In this document: positions 1 to 7,060 of the stretch, in pieces
Position numbering within the stretch: position 1 is the first letter of the stretch
Layout: each line of letters begins with the position of its first letter
DNA from: B30-G6 sp963701385
GTDB taxonomy: Bacteria > Desulfobacterota > Desulfobacteria > Desulfobacterales > B30-G6
Direction of reading: 5' to 3'
Assembly: GCA_963701385.1 (NCBI GenBank)
Contig: CAVOZW010000011.1
Location: 248,001-312,000 of the forward strand
DNA: 64,000 nucleotides
Notes under the pieces: generated by a model
The model's database searches: none
Seen by the model: only the letters and a program-made list of their open reading frames with translations
Told to the model about the DNA's origin: nothing
Position numbers and translations under genes: made by a program

Positions 1-780
1 CACATGCATTTCCCCGCAGAAATCGAAAAAATCGTCCAGGAAGGCCAGGGCCGTGTCGTAGGGCACGTTTACACGGTCGCTACGATCGTAGCAGTGTTTG
101 CAGTGCAGATTGCAGGTCTGGGTGATGTGCCACTGAAGCGTAAACACATCCGCCGACAGGAAAGGCTCCAGTGCAGCGGGCACGCCGGCTTTCGGCAGTG
201 CATGACGTCGAATCCCCGATGCGGGCGACAGCAGGATACCCTGGGAAATGGCCTGCTGGATGGCAGACCCGATGACACCGACGGTCACACCGCCTTGAGC
301 GGCCGCCTTTTCGTATTTGATTTTTTCGACGATGATTTTCAATGCTAGAAGATCGGCGTCACCGGCCTCCCGCACGTGAAGCTTTCCGGTTTTCAGGTGA
401 CGCCAGACAAGGATGTGGACTCCGGAGGCTTTTTCAATACAGGAATCCGCTTCGGTTTCTGAATGTATGATCGCCACGAGATTTGTCCAGGAAACCGGTA
501 CCAGGGCAAGGGTGGGGTTGACTGATATGCTCTCAATTTTAGGAAGGGCGGGGGCAGCTTCTGACCCGGCTTTGTGCAATGCCCATTCTAACCGGGCCAG
601 ATCGACGATGAAATCGGGCAAGGCCAGCGGATGTTTCAATAAAAGCAGCTTGTCCGCAAAGAAGCCTGGTTGTGAATCTTCATCCAATTCCTGCAGGATC
701 CTTCCCCAGGTTTGATTTTCAAGGATCCTGCGACAATTGGTATAGACCTTCCGATATGTATCTTCAAATATGGAATACAC
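1..780 (-). CDS. sbtM: SbtM-type radical SAM RiPP maturase, N-terminal part (cut by window edge)
   Basis: The minus strand reads open for 260 codons and leaves the window at base 1, so the C-terminal part is missing. Around residue 223 the protein has CNLHCKHC followed by YDR, the CxxxCxxC [4Fe-4S] site of radical SAM enzymes; the roughly 220 residues before it form an N-terminal region rather than the usual short lead. I found no in-frame ATG; the most upstream usable start after a TAA is GTG at 780, with a weak ribosome site, so the start is uncertain. The gene lies just downstream of, and in the same frame as, the UGA-containing precursor at 853-1074. From family knowledge, SbtM enzymes modify Cys/Sec residues of SbtA peptides to thio(seleno)oxazoles; assigning this protein to that family rests on the motif and its partner. 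A generic SPASM maturase is the alternative. Confidence 0.8.
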   Translation of the reverse strand, partial: MYSIFEDTYRKVYTNCRRILENQTWGRILQELDEDSQPGFFADKLLLLKHPLALPDFIVDLARLEWALHKAGSEAAPALPKIESISVNPTLALVPVSWTNLVAIIHSETEADSCIEKASGVHILVWRHLKTGKLHVREAGDADLLALKIIVEKIKYEKAAAQGGVTVGVIGSAIQQAISQGILLSPASGIRRHALPKAGVPAALEPFLSADVFTLQWHITQTCNLHCKHCYDRSDRVNVPYDTALAFLDDFFDFCGEMHV

Positions 781-852
781 ACGCTTACAGCAAAATTGTT
801 ATGGTGATGTAAATTGAAACTGAATTTGTGCACGCAGACTGCGCGCAGGTCA

Positions 853-1074
853 TCAGCTTCAGCCACTATTGGCGGGTTTCTGTTCTTCTTCTTCGGTGCC
901 ACCGGCACCGGAGCTACCGCCGGTTCAACCACTCTGGGAACTACCTGCTCCCCCCTTTTTTTCACCACTTCAGGCGCTTTTAGCGGCACAGCCGCTCAAA
1001 GAGAGTGTTGATCCTGTTATCAAACCGGCGATGGCAAGGCCTGCAAGGATTTTTTTCAGTTCATCTGCATCCAT
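853..1074 (-). CDS. sbtA: SbtA-type seleno-RiPP precursor peptide with in-frame UGA codons
   Basis: The ATG at 1074 follows a GGAGG-type ribosome site at 1079-1084. The peptide starts MDADELKKILAGLAIAG, then has a hydrophobic/Ser stretch ending in SGCAAKSA, then UGA at codon 35 (970-972). The same frame continues through Gly/Ser-rich sequence with UGA at codons 50 (925-927) and 72 (859-861) and reaches a tandem TGATGA at 850-855, with no TAA or TAG anywhere. The first UGA sits in SA-U-SG and the second in SG-U-TG. The leader matches what I know of SbtA thio(seleno)oxazole RiPP precursors, and the adjacent radical SAM gene is the expected partner. UGA as Sec is inferred; the window holds no selA, selB or selC. 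If UGA is a stop, the product is a 34-residue peptide. Where translation ends (codon 74 or 75) is uncertain. Confidence 0.78.
901..924 (-). promoter_or_regulatory. SECIS-like hairpin after the second UGA of the precursor
   Basis: Directly after the UGA at 925-927 the minus strand reads ACCGGC, a 12-base loop, then GCCGGT, giving a perfect 6-bp stem. Bacterial SECIS elements lie just downstream of the UGA inside the coding sequence, so place and size fit. GC-rich Gly/Ser codons make chance stems common, so this is suggestive only. Confidence 0.4.
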
Positions 1075-1515
1075 AATTGCCTCCTGCCTGGGTAAAAGTA
1101 AGCACCAGAATCCCCCCGGGGTAGGATTTGACCAAAGTGAAATACTGTATTGAAGCCTTAATTCAAAGCATTACCTGATCTCACTTCTGGTATCGGGAAT
1201 AGTTATCATTGTATATTAATCGTGTCAATCAAATCAAAAGCATCTTTGGTTCCGATCAATATTGCAGGTATCTCCAACACCTCAACATATAGGAACACTG
1301 CTAAAAGATTGTGATATATGTATGTTGGGCGAAGATTTGGAATTCTAAATGGATCAAAAGCGAATATTTCCTTAATTCAGTGTTTTTTTGTAACCTTTTT
1401 TGAGTTCATCCGTTATAGAGCAAAAAACATCTGAAAGAAAAATGTCTACAGATGGAAAGCAGAGCTATAAATAGGCCGTTAACTTAAATCGTTACAAACT
1501 TAAAAAGGAAAAATT
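1075..1515. other. AT-rich spacer between divergent small-peptide genes
   Basis: This 441-base stretch separates the precursor gene (minus) from the secreted peptide (plus). It is AT-rich from about 1190 and holds no convincing coding frame. It must carry both promoters, but I cannot place -35/-10 boxes with confidence. Confidence 0.5.
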
Positions 1516-1695
1516 ATGAAAAAAGTATTTACAATCCTGATTTCTTTGGCCATTCTTATCAGTGTCGCGATCGCTCCAGTATACGCCGGTGGTGGCAAGG
1601 TTCAAGGTGACGATGGGCAAGGGTCAGTCGAGCAAGGGGACGCCGGCGATGGCGCATCTCCTGGTTCCGACGCTATGGGTAATCAAGTAGACTAA
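1516..1695 (+). CDS. Small secreted Gly/Asp-rich peptide
   Basis: An ATG at 1516 preceded by AAAAAGGAAAAATT (an AAGGA-type ribosome site) opens a 59-residue frame ending in TAA at 1693-1695. The first 24 residues form a textbook Sec signal peptide: two Lys, a long Ile/Leu/Val core and VYA before a predicted cut ahead of GGG. The mature part is about 35 residues, rich in Gly, Asp, Gln and Ser, without Cys. I do not recognise the family. It lies divergent to the seleno-RiPP precursor and is followed by a probable terminator at 1815, so it looks like a single-gene unit. Whether it relates to the RiPP locus is unknown. Confidence 0.65.
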   Translation: MKKVFTILISLAILISVAIAPVYAGGGKVQGDDGQGSVEQGDAGDGASPGSDAMGNQVD

Positions 1696-2094
1696 TTAGT
1701 AATGACTGCGTAGCTTACCGGCTCAACGATCTTAAATTTATTGCTGATTGCGGTATGTCTATGGTCAGAGAACAGGTTTATTCAATAAACTTCACAATGC
1801 AAAAATTAAATGAAGGGCGTCGCAAGGCGCCCTTTTCTGTTTGACGTGCATGGCGTGGGGTATAAAATAGGACCAGCAATATCTCCAACAAAACGGTAGA
1901 TATCAGGCACCCGAAAAGCTACCGGTGCGCGATTATTATCACCACCGACCACAAGACCCGGCTTGAAAATAGCACTAATTCGAGAAACCGGATAAGATTT
2001 TCTTGACCACCACCCCTTCAGTGATGCTAATTGTGATTTGGTATAAGGATGCCCCTTCAACCGATATCCATAACCTTCATAAAGGATAACCCCA
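1696..2094. other. Intergenic stretch, no recognised gene
   Basis: Apart from the probable terminator at 1815-1838 I recognise nothing here. A minus-strand frame of 84 codons (1806-2060) runs into the terminator stem, lacks a clear ribosome site and resembles no family I know, so I do not call it a gene. Confidence 0.5.
1815..1838 (+). terminator. Probable rho-independent terminator
   Basis: GGGCG (1815-1819) pairs with CGCCC (1828-1832) across an 8-base loop and is followed by TTTTCT. It lies 120 bases after the small secreted peptide gene. The stem is short, so confidence is moderate. Confidence 0.55.
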
Positions 2095-2739
2095 ATGGAT
2101 GAAAATCAAGTTGTTTGGAATGAGAAGGTCGCTGAAAAATTGATTAAAAACCTTGAAAAAAGGCGTATGGAAGGCAGTTATGCTGTCACTGTTTCCCAAG
2201 CCAAAGACGAAGTCATCGCAATGATTACACCTAATTCATCGGTATTTCGATGTGGTTCTATGACAGCAACAGGCTCAGAACTTTGGGAAGGCATCGCCGA
2301 ACTCCCTGAGGTAAATTTAATCGATCCTTATGAACCAGGAATATCACCTGAGGAGGGTTTACAGCGCCGACGAAAAGGGCTGTCAGCCGACTTTATGATA
2401 GCCAGTTCCAATGCGATCACCCTGGATGGAAAACTAGTGAACCTTGATGGTATGGGCAACCGGGTAGCAGCAATGAGTTTCGGGCCTAAAAAGGTCATTT
2501 TGATGGTGGGTATGAATAAGGTCGTGCCTGATCTTGAATCAGCTATGGCCAGAGTTAAACATTATGCTGCCCCAATCAACAATATCCGTTATGGGATGAA
2601 AAACCCTTGTGTTGAAACTGGGCTATGTAGTGACTGTAAATCCCCAACTCGTATCTGTAATATGTGGAGCATCATTGAGGGCCACATGATCAATAAACGC
2701 ATCCACGTGAAGCTGATCGGTGAGGCTGTCGGGTATTAG
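2095..2739 (+). CDS. LUD-domain protein (LutC/YkgG-like)
   Basis: A 214-residue protein from an ATG preceded by AAAGGA. The sequence has the LUD-domain (DUF162) pattern: an N-terminal helical part (EKVAEKLIKNLEKRRMEGSY), the substrate-site-like segment VFRCGSMTATGSEL, GLSADFMIASSNAITLDGKL, and GPKKVILMVGMNKVV. In LutC and LutB this fold supports lactate oxidation with iron-sulphur partners, but stand-alone members are common in anaerobes and their substrate is not known. The C-terminal part has four clustered Cys (CVETGLCSDCKSPTRIC), which could bind a metal or Fe-S cluster. No lutA/lutB neighbours occur here, so a role in lactate use is not supported by context. Family call is firm; function is open. 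Confidence 0.85.
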   Translation: MDENQVVWNEKVAEKLIKNLEKRRMEGSYAVTVSQAKDEVIAMITPNSSVFRCGSMTATGSELWEGIAELPEVNLIDPYEPGISPEEGLQRRRKGLSADFMIASSNAITLDGKLVNLDGMGNRVAAMSFGPKKVILMVGMNKVVPDLESAMARVKHYAAPINNIRYGMKNPCVETGLCSDCKSPTRICNMWSIIEGHMINKRIHVKLIGEAVGY

Positions 2740-2862
2740 GCGGCAACGAATTTGTAAATTTATGTGCTTTTTCTTGCGTTGATATGTACAAGTCCGAACC
2801 GATATGTGATCTTTCATTTGCCCAACTCCCAAAAGAGGATATTCTCATGGTCGAAAGATTGA

Positions 2863-2911
2863 AGAACTTCGCAGCAAGCTACGGGGAATGCGCTCGCTTT
2901 TGCGGTTCAAA
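2863..2911 (-). repeat. REP-like repeat, short copy A
   Basis: Read on the minus strand this is a shorter copy of the repeat at 6871-6989 and 10931-11050: it shares the GAACCGCAA...GCGAGCGCATTCC head, the GTAGCTTGCTGCG core and the end TTCTTCAATC. It lies directly upstream of the beta-helix remnant. Confidence 0.75.
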
Positions 2912-2915
2912 AAGA

Positions 2916-3555
2916 TGACATTCACATCGACCGATCCAAATAATCATGCAGTTTTAAAAGCCGATGATAGCTTGAAAGGTTATGTTGTGCGCCTATTCGC
3001 ATTGAAAACACGGAATGCGGATCTGCCCTGGCAATGGGTGGTGCCCGGGGCATCATTCGAAATATCGTTATTCATAATGCAGGGGATCACACCCATGCAG
3101 CAGGCTGCGATCAAATAGACGACGAAGATGGCATTGGGGATTGGTCAGACGGAATAACGTTTACCGGGCCTGCCCATCTGATCACCGGAAACATCATCAC
3201 CAATCCATCCGATGTCGGAATCGTTTTTTTTGGCGGCCGAGATACAGTTATTTCCTACAATACCGTCAATAGTACCAATGGCAATCACGGCATGTTTGCC
3301 GGCATCGCCATCCACCCGTGGATTTTTGGTGACATATCCGGTGTCCAGGTGATTTACAATCAGATGACAAATGATTCCGATTCTTTTTGCGGCGGGATTC
3401 ACAGCGGTATCAACACAAGCCAGACACTCCGAAATACAGATTGGCAAGCGGCGACTGAGGGCTGCAATGGCATCCAGTGGATTCCCACGGATCGTATCGC
3501 CCATCACCCCAGTCTTATCGGCTGGACCGATCTGCAGATCCACTGCGAGCGATAA
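2916..3555 (+). pseudogene. Remnant of a right-handed beta-helix (NosD/pectate-lyase-like) protein
   Basis: Two frames together recall a parallel beta-helix protein. The first, from about 2917, reads TFTSTDPNNHAVLKADDS. After a frame change near 2990 the sequence continues as ENTECGSALAMGGARGIIRN, then GPAHLITGNIITNPSDVGIV and RDTVISYNTVNSTNGNHGM, the rung-like N/D/G-rich repeats of this fold, and ends at TAA 3555. No start codon with a ribosome site serves the long frame, and the 5' end abuts a REP-like repeat. I read it as the broken C-terminal portion of a secreted or surface beta-helix protein. A second small fragment of this fold is at 17870-18061. Confidence 0.6.
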
Positions 3556-3817
3556 CAGCCTTTTTTATACCAATCGATATGCAAAAAACGCCTAAAGTGT
3601 TTGTTATCTCCATGCACCAAATCTTGCATTGATAACTGTTCCCATGGTGCCTTGGGGATGACCAAAACCTATCGGTATAATTTTCATAAATTCCAATTAT
3701 GAAGATTTATCCTTATTGTAACACGTTTCCTGTTTTAACTTGATAAGACATCCAGATCCGTATAATTGATTATTAGGTGAATGACCTGCTGCGTAGCACG
3801 TCGCTGGTGAGGGAAAC

Positions 3818-4741
3818 ATGACCAAATCTGAATATCTAGGGAAAACCATTGGTTCTGACGTAGATCGGGCTCGAATGGTCGTCCGTATAGCCGAAGCGGC
3901 CCAAGCTCATACCATCATCTGTGTAACCGAAAGTGGCGTTTTTGCGCAACACCTTCTGGGTTCCCCAGGTCAATGCCGTATCATTGCAGCCACGGCGATC
4001 CCCGAGACATACGATGTCCTAACAGAAGCCGGTCTGTTGACACTACATTTGCCACTTCACGCGATCGATAAACACAGACAGATCCGCCATGTCCTCTCTG
4101 TCGCGCTCAAATCGAACAGCGTTTCGGCCGGGGATCTTGTCGTCTGTGCAGTGGGCCAAGACGTCTACCCCGGTGAGGCAAGCCTGGTTGTTGTAACCGA
4201 GGTGGAACCGGACCTCGAAGAACTGGTCATTACGGATCTCGTGAAGCTCACGGACGGGATTCGGCCCAAGGCCCTCGACTACGCTATCGCCATTGCCTGC
4301 AAGGTCGGCCGCGCGGCCCGACGTGGGAAGCGGATCGGTGCCATGTTTATGCTTGGCGATTCCCTGAAGGTGCTTGAAGGCTCCAATCAACTCATCCCCA
4401 ACCCATTCCAGGGACACGACAAGGCCAACCGGACAATCACGAATCCGGACATTCACGACGCTATAGTCGAGCTGTCCAAGCTCGATGGCGCCTTTGTCAT
4501 CCGCGGCGATGGCTTCATTCAAACCGCTGGGGTGTTCCTGGCAGCCTTCAAGGTGGACGTGGAGTTGCCTATCGGTTTGGGTGCTCGACATGCGGCGGCC
4601 GCTGCTGTCACAGCCCGCACCGCTGCTACAGGTGTCGTCGTCTCAGCGACCGACGGCAACGTGCGAGTGTTTTCCGGCGGCCGGATGGTGCTGAGAATGG
4701 ATCCTGACATAGAGCATGGTCCGGTTTACATAGGCTATTGA
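3818..4741 (+). CDS. Diadenylate cyclase, DacZ-like (pyruvate-kinase-C-like domain + DAC domain)
   Basis: A 307-residue protein with GAGGG ahead of its ATG. Residues about 15-150 resemble the C-terminal alpha/beta domain of pyruvate kinase (ARMVVRIAEAAQAHTIICVTESG). Residues about 150-300 resemble a DisA_N/DAC domain: DGAFVIRGDGF (DGA at 223-225) and LPIGLGARHAAAAAVTART (GARH at 255-258), then VVSATDGNVRVFSGGRM. These are the two signature sites of diadenylate cyclases, which make c-di-AMP from two ATP. The domain order matches archaeal DacZ rather than DisA, CdaA or CdaS. The second motif lacks the second Arg of the usual RHR, so activity should be tested. No phosphodiesterase or potassium transporter lies nearby. 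Predicted cytoplasmic and soluble. Confidence 0.75.
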   Translation: MTKSEYLGKTIGSDVDRARMVVRIAEAAQAHTIICVTESGVFAQHLLGSPGQCRIIAATAIPETYDVLTEAGLLTLHLPLHAIDKHRQIRHVLSVALKSNSVSAGDLVVCAVGQDVYPGEASLVVVTEVEPDLEELVITDLVKLTDGIRPKALDYAIAIACKVGRAARRGKRIGAMFMLGDSLKVLEGSNQLIPNPFQGHDKANRTITNPDIHDAIVELSKLDGAFVIRGDGFIQTAGVFLAAFKVDVELPIGLGARHAAAAAVTARTAATGVVVSATDGNVRVFSGGRMVLRMDPDIEHGPVYIGY

Positions 4742-4879
4742 AGCCGCGCGGACAAAGAATCACTTTTCAATGTCATGCAAACGAACATTTGCACCTCACA
4801 CCGCTGATGGTTCCGTTACAGATATCCCCAATCCGGTAAAACTGCAGAATGGTGAAGTGGTATATGACCAAAGTGGGGA

Positions 4880-5524
4880 GTGGGATCTGTTTTCGACAGA
4901 GGCGGTTGGGAAATTGACGAAGATGCTGTAAAAATTACACAATATGTAGAGGAGTTGCTCATGTACCACGCACCAAAGGGTCAGAGAGCTCCTGAAGTAG
5001 CCGTTTATCCCAATGACAAGCGGGTGCAGTCGGCATTGCGACTCGTGAAAAAGAAAAAGTGGCCACTTGTTGTGCACATTGAATTCGCATCACTTTCAGA
5101 GGGCGAGAAGATCAAATACATAGGACAGCTCGAAGCGATGCTCAGCCAAAGCGCGGACCATCCATTCATGATGATCCACATGGGGCAATTACGCTCGGGC
5201 GAAGTGCAGCGACTAATTGAGGCTCACAAGAATGTGTATTTCATGACCTCCCATGCCAATCCGGTGGTCATCAGTGGATCGAGTCAGCCATGGACACAAA
5301 TGTTCCAGGGCGATGTTCTGGCTCCCGACTGGAAGGAGCTTCTAATAAAATATCCAGACAGATTCGTCTTTGCCTTGGATAACGTGTGGCCCGAGCACTG
5401 GGGGGAATACTATCTGCAGCAGGCCGAATACTGGCGGAAGGCATTCGACGATCTTCCACGTGAGGTCGCCCATGCGATTGCGCACGAAAATGCCGAGCGC
5501 CTATGGAAGCTTCCCAAGAAGTAA
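4880..5524 (+). pseudogene. Amidohydrolase-family protein, probably N-terminally truncated
   Basis: The 214-residue frame reads as the C-terminal two thirds of an amidohydrolase_2 TIM-barrel enzyme: WPLVVHIEFASL, HPFMMIHMGQL, NVYFMTSHANPVV, PDRFVFALDNVWPEHW and the typical end HAIAHENAERLWKL. The N-terminal metal-binding part expected of the family is missing, and the ATG at 4880 has no clear ribosome site. A short upstream frame (4770-4930 region) may be leftover 5' sequence in another frame. I therefore treat it as a remnant or truncated gene; a shorter functional variant cannot be excluded. Confidence 0.6.
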
Positions 5525-5748
5525 AAGGTGGTATCCCCCATGTATCGGCAGTGCATATAAGGACTTCAAGAATTAAGAGAAAAGATCGGGGATAGAGAGA
5601 GAATACTAAAAGCGATGATCAAATCGCTGGAAAGCAAACACTCGAACCCTTGAATCCTAAACTCCTTGAACCCTTTCTCCTAATTGAGAGAAGAATCTTA
5701 AATGTTTACAACTGATCGTGTCTAAATATTAACGGCTTTATTAATATA

Positions 5749-5790
5749 TTGACAACACTTGATCGAATGTATATACATAATTGTATATAC
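5749..5790 (+). promoter_or_regulatory. vapBC promoter with two palindromic operator boxes
   Basis: TTGACA (5749-5754) and TATACA (5772-5777) with a 17-base spacer form a near-consensus promoter. The palindrome GTATATAC occurs twice, at 5769-5776 (overlapping the -10 box) and 5783-5790. VapB antitoxins bind inverted repeats at their own promoters, so autorepression by VapBC is the natural reading (inference). Confidence 0.75.
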
Positions 5791-5858
5791 GAAAATAGAA
5801 ATGTTGTTTATGATCCCTTAAGGGGAATCAGTTCTTGACCAAAGAGAAGGAGGCTGTT

Positions 5859-6089
5859 GTGGCAACAACCCGAGTATTTAAATCAGGAAATAGTCAGGCT
5901 GTAAGATTGCCAAAAGAATTCTCAGTCAGCAGTAAAGTACTTGAGATTTTCCGGCGTGGAGACGAAATTGTGCTTCGGGAAACATCTAAGGGATTGGCTC
6001 GGGCGTTTGAATTATTGACCGAACTTCCCGATGATTTTCTTGCCGAAGGCCGTCTGGATTTACCCCCACAACATCGCGAGGGATTGTGA
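5859..6089 (+). CDS. vapB: VapB-type antitoxin (AbrB/SpoVT fold)
   Basis: I choose the GTG at 5859 because AAGGAGG ends five bases before it; an in-frame TTG at 5835 would add eight residues. The 76-residue product starts VATTRVFKSGNSQAVRLPKEF, the swapped-hairpin DNA-binding pattern of VapB/AbrB antitoxins, and ends in a Pro/Asp-rich tail that would wrap the toxin. Its stop overlaps the vapC start (ATGA), so the two are translationally coupled. Role: neutralise VapC and, with it, repress the promoter at 5749-5790. Confidence 0.9.
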   Translation: MATTRVFKSGNSQAVRLPKEFSVSSKVLEIFRRGDEIVLRETSKGLARAFELLTELPDDFLAEGRLDLPPQHREGL

Positions 6090-6496
6090 TGACTGCGCAC
6101 TATATGTTGGATACCAATATTTGTATCTACATTCAACGTCAAAGACCTGAAAAAGTATTGGCACGTTTCCAAAAGCTCAAATCTGGTGATGCTGCTATAT
6201 CAGTTATCACCTGGGGGGAACTGGTTTATGGTGCCGAAAAAAGCAAGCAACGCAAAAAGGCTTTGCAGTTGCTTGGGGAATTCAAGTCCTTTGTTCCTGT
6301 TTTGCCAATTCCTGAGAGCACCGGGAATACATATGGGGCCATCCGGACATTACTGGAGTCCAAAGGAACGCCTATTGATAACAACGATTTGTGGATCGCA
6401 GCGCACGCAAAAGCGGCAGCTCTTACGCTCGTTACCAACAATGAAAGAGAGTTTCAACGCGTGCCTGGTTTGAAAATACAGAATTGGGTTGGTTGA
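6089..6496 (+). CDS. vapC: VapC-type PIN-domain ribonuclease toxin
   Basis: A 135-residue PIN-domain protein from the ATG overlapping the vapB stop. The acidic site is visible: MLDTNICIY (first Asp), GELVYGAEK (Glu) and NNDLWIAAHA (Asp), with a final VTNNEREF. Length and pattern fit VapC toxins that cut tRNA or rRNA with Mg2+; the target here cannot be told. The pair sits in a remnant-rich accessory region, which suits a transferred stability module. Confidence 0.92.
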   Translation: MTAHYMLDTNICIYIQRQRPEKVLARFQKLKSGDAAISVITWGELVYGAEKSKQRKKALQLLGEFKSFVPVLPIPESTGNTYGAIRTLLESKGTPIDNNDLWIAAHAKAAALTLVTNNEREFQRVPGLKIQNWVG

Positions 6497-6627
6497 TTTT
6501 CCTGTTCCCAAGAAACAGTACTGGATTTTAAATGGTATAGCAAAATGGTAATGGCAGAGAAATGAATTAAACTCAAAAAAAGCTATTCAAGCGCCTCAAT
6601 TCTGATAAGAAAATAAAAAGACCTCCA

Positions 6628-6834
6628 TTATTGACTATCAAAGCAAGCCTCATGAAATTGACCCATATTGAGGATTGGAGATTTGATCATCGCTTTTAGC
6701 ATTCTCTCTACATCACCGAGTTCCTCTCTTAATTCCTGAAGCTTTTCCTTCTTCATATAATCCAGATCACCGGATATCATCGTCTGCGTTTCCAATTCAC
6801 AGACTGATCCATAAGCATTCAGCTGATGCCTCAC
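6628..6834 (-). pseudogene. Four-helix-bundle protein remnant (23S rRNA IVS type), copy 1
   Basis: The minus strand encodes AYGSVCELETQTMISGDLDYMKKEKLQELREELG, the C-terminal half of the small four-helix-bundle proteins found in 23S rRNA intervening sequences and intergenic repeats. The N-terminal half is missing. The same C-terminal half occurs at 18845-19025, so two copies decayed to the same stage. Direct repeats of the CTGGACCCCTGGAATCC type lie beside both. Confidence 0.6.
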
Positions 6835-6842
6835 TTCATCTC

Positions 6843-6870
6843 ACTCGAACCCTGGACCCCTGGAATCCTT
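6843..6870 (+). repeat. CTGGACCCCTGGAATCC-type intergenic repeat
   Basis: CTCGAACCCTGGACCCCTGG and following bases recur near-identically at about 19141-19175, with looser relatives at 5640-5690, 18825-18855 and 43878-43912. In the first two places it adjoins a four-helix-bundle remnant and, a little further on, the shared 24-mer starting GATCAACTCTTTTGG. Confidence 0.65.
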
Positions 6871-6989
6871 GAACCGCAACAGCGAGCGCATTCCCCGTAG
6901 CTTGCTGCGGGGTTAGCGAGCGAATCTAAATTAGACAGAATTCCTTACGGTCGAAGATTCCTCGCAGCTTGCTGCGAGGGTCTTCAATC
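6871..6989 (+). repeat. REP-like double-hairpin repeat, copy B
   Basis: The copy starts GAACCGCAACAGCGAGCGC and carries two hairpins: CCCCG...CGGGG around GTAGCTTGCTG, and CCTCGCAGC-TT-GCTGCGAGG at 6960-6979, a perfect 9-bp stem. It is almost identical to 10931-11050. It sits between AATCCTT sequences in a context that exists without it at 19165-19206, which suggests it inserted here. Confidence 0.8.
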
Positions 6990-7060
6990 CTTAATTTGGA
7001 TCAACTCTTTTGGAGATGATCCCTAATTTAAACCGGTCGCGCTACATAGAAACAACACTG

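Noticed and set aside
1806..2060. Minus-strand frame of 84 codons
   Set aside because: Runs into a probable terminator, lacks a ribosome site and resembles no family.
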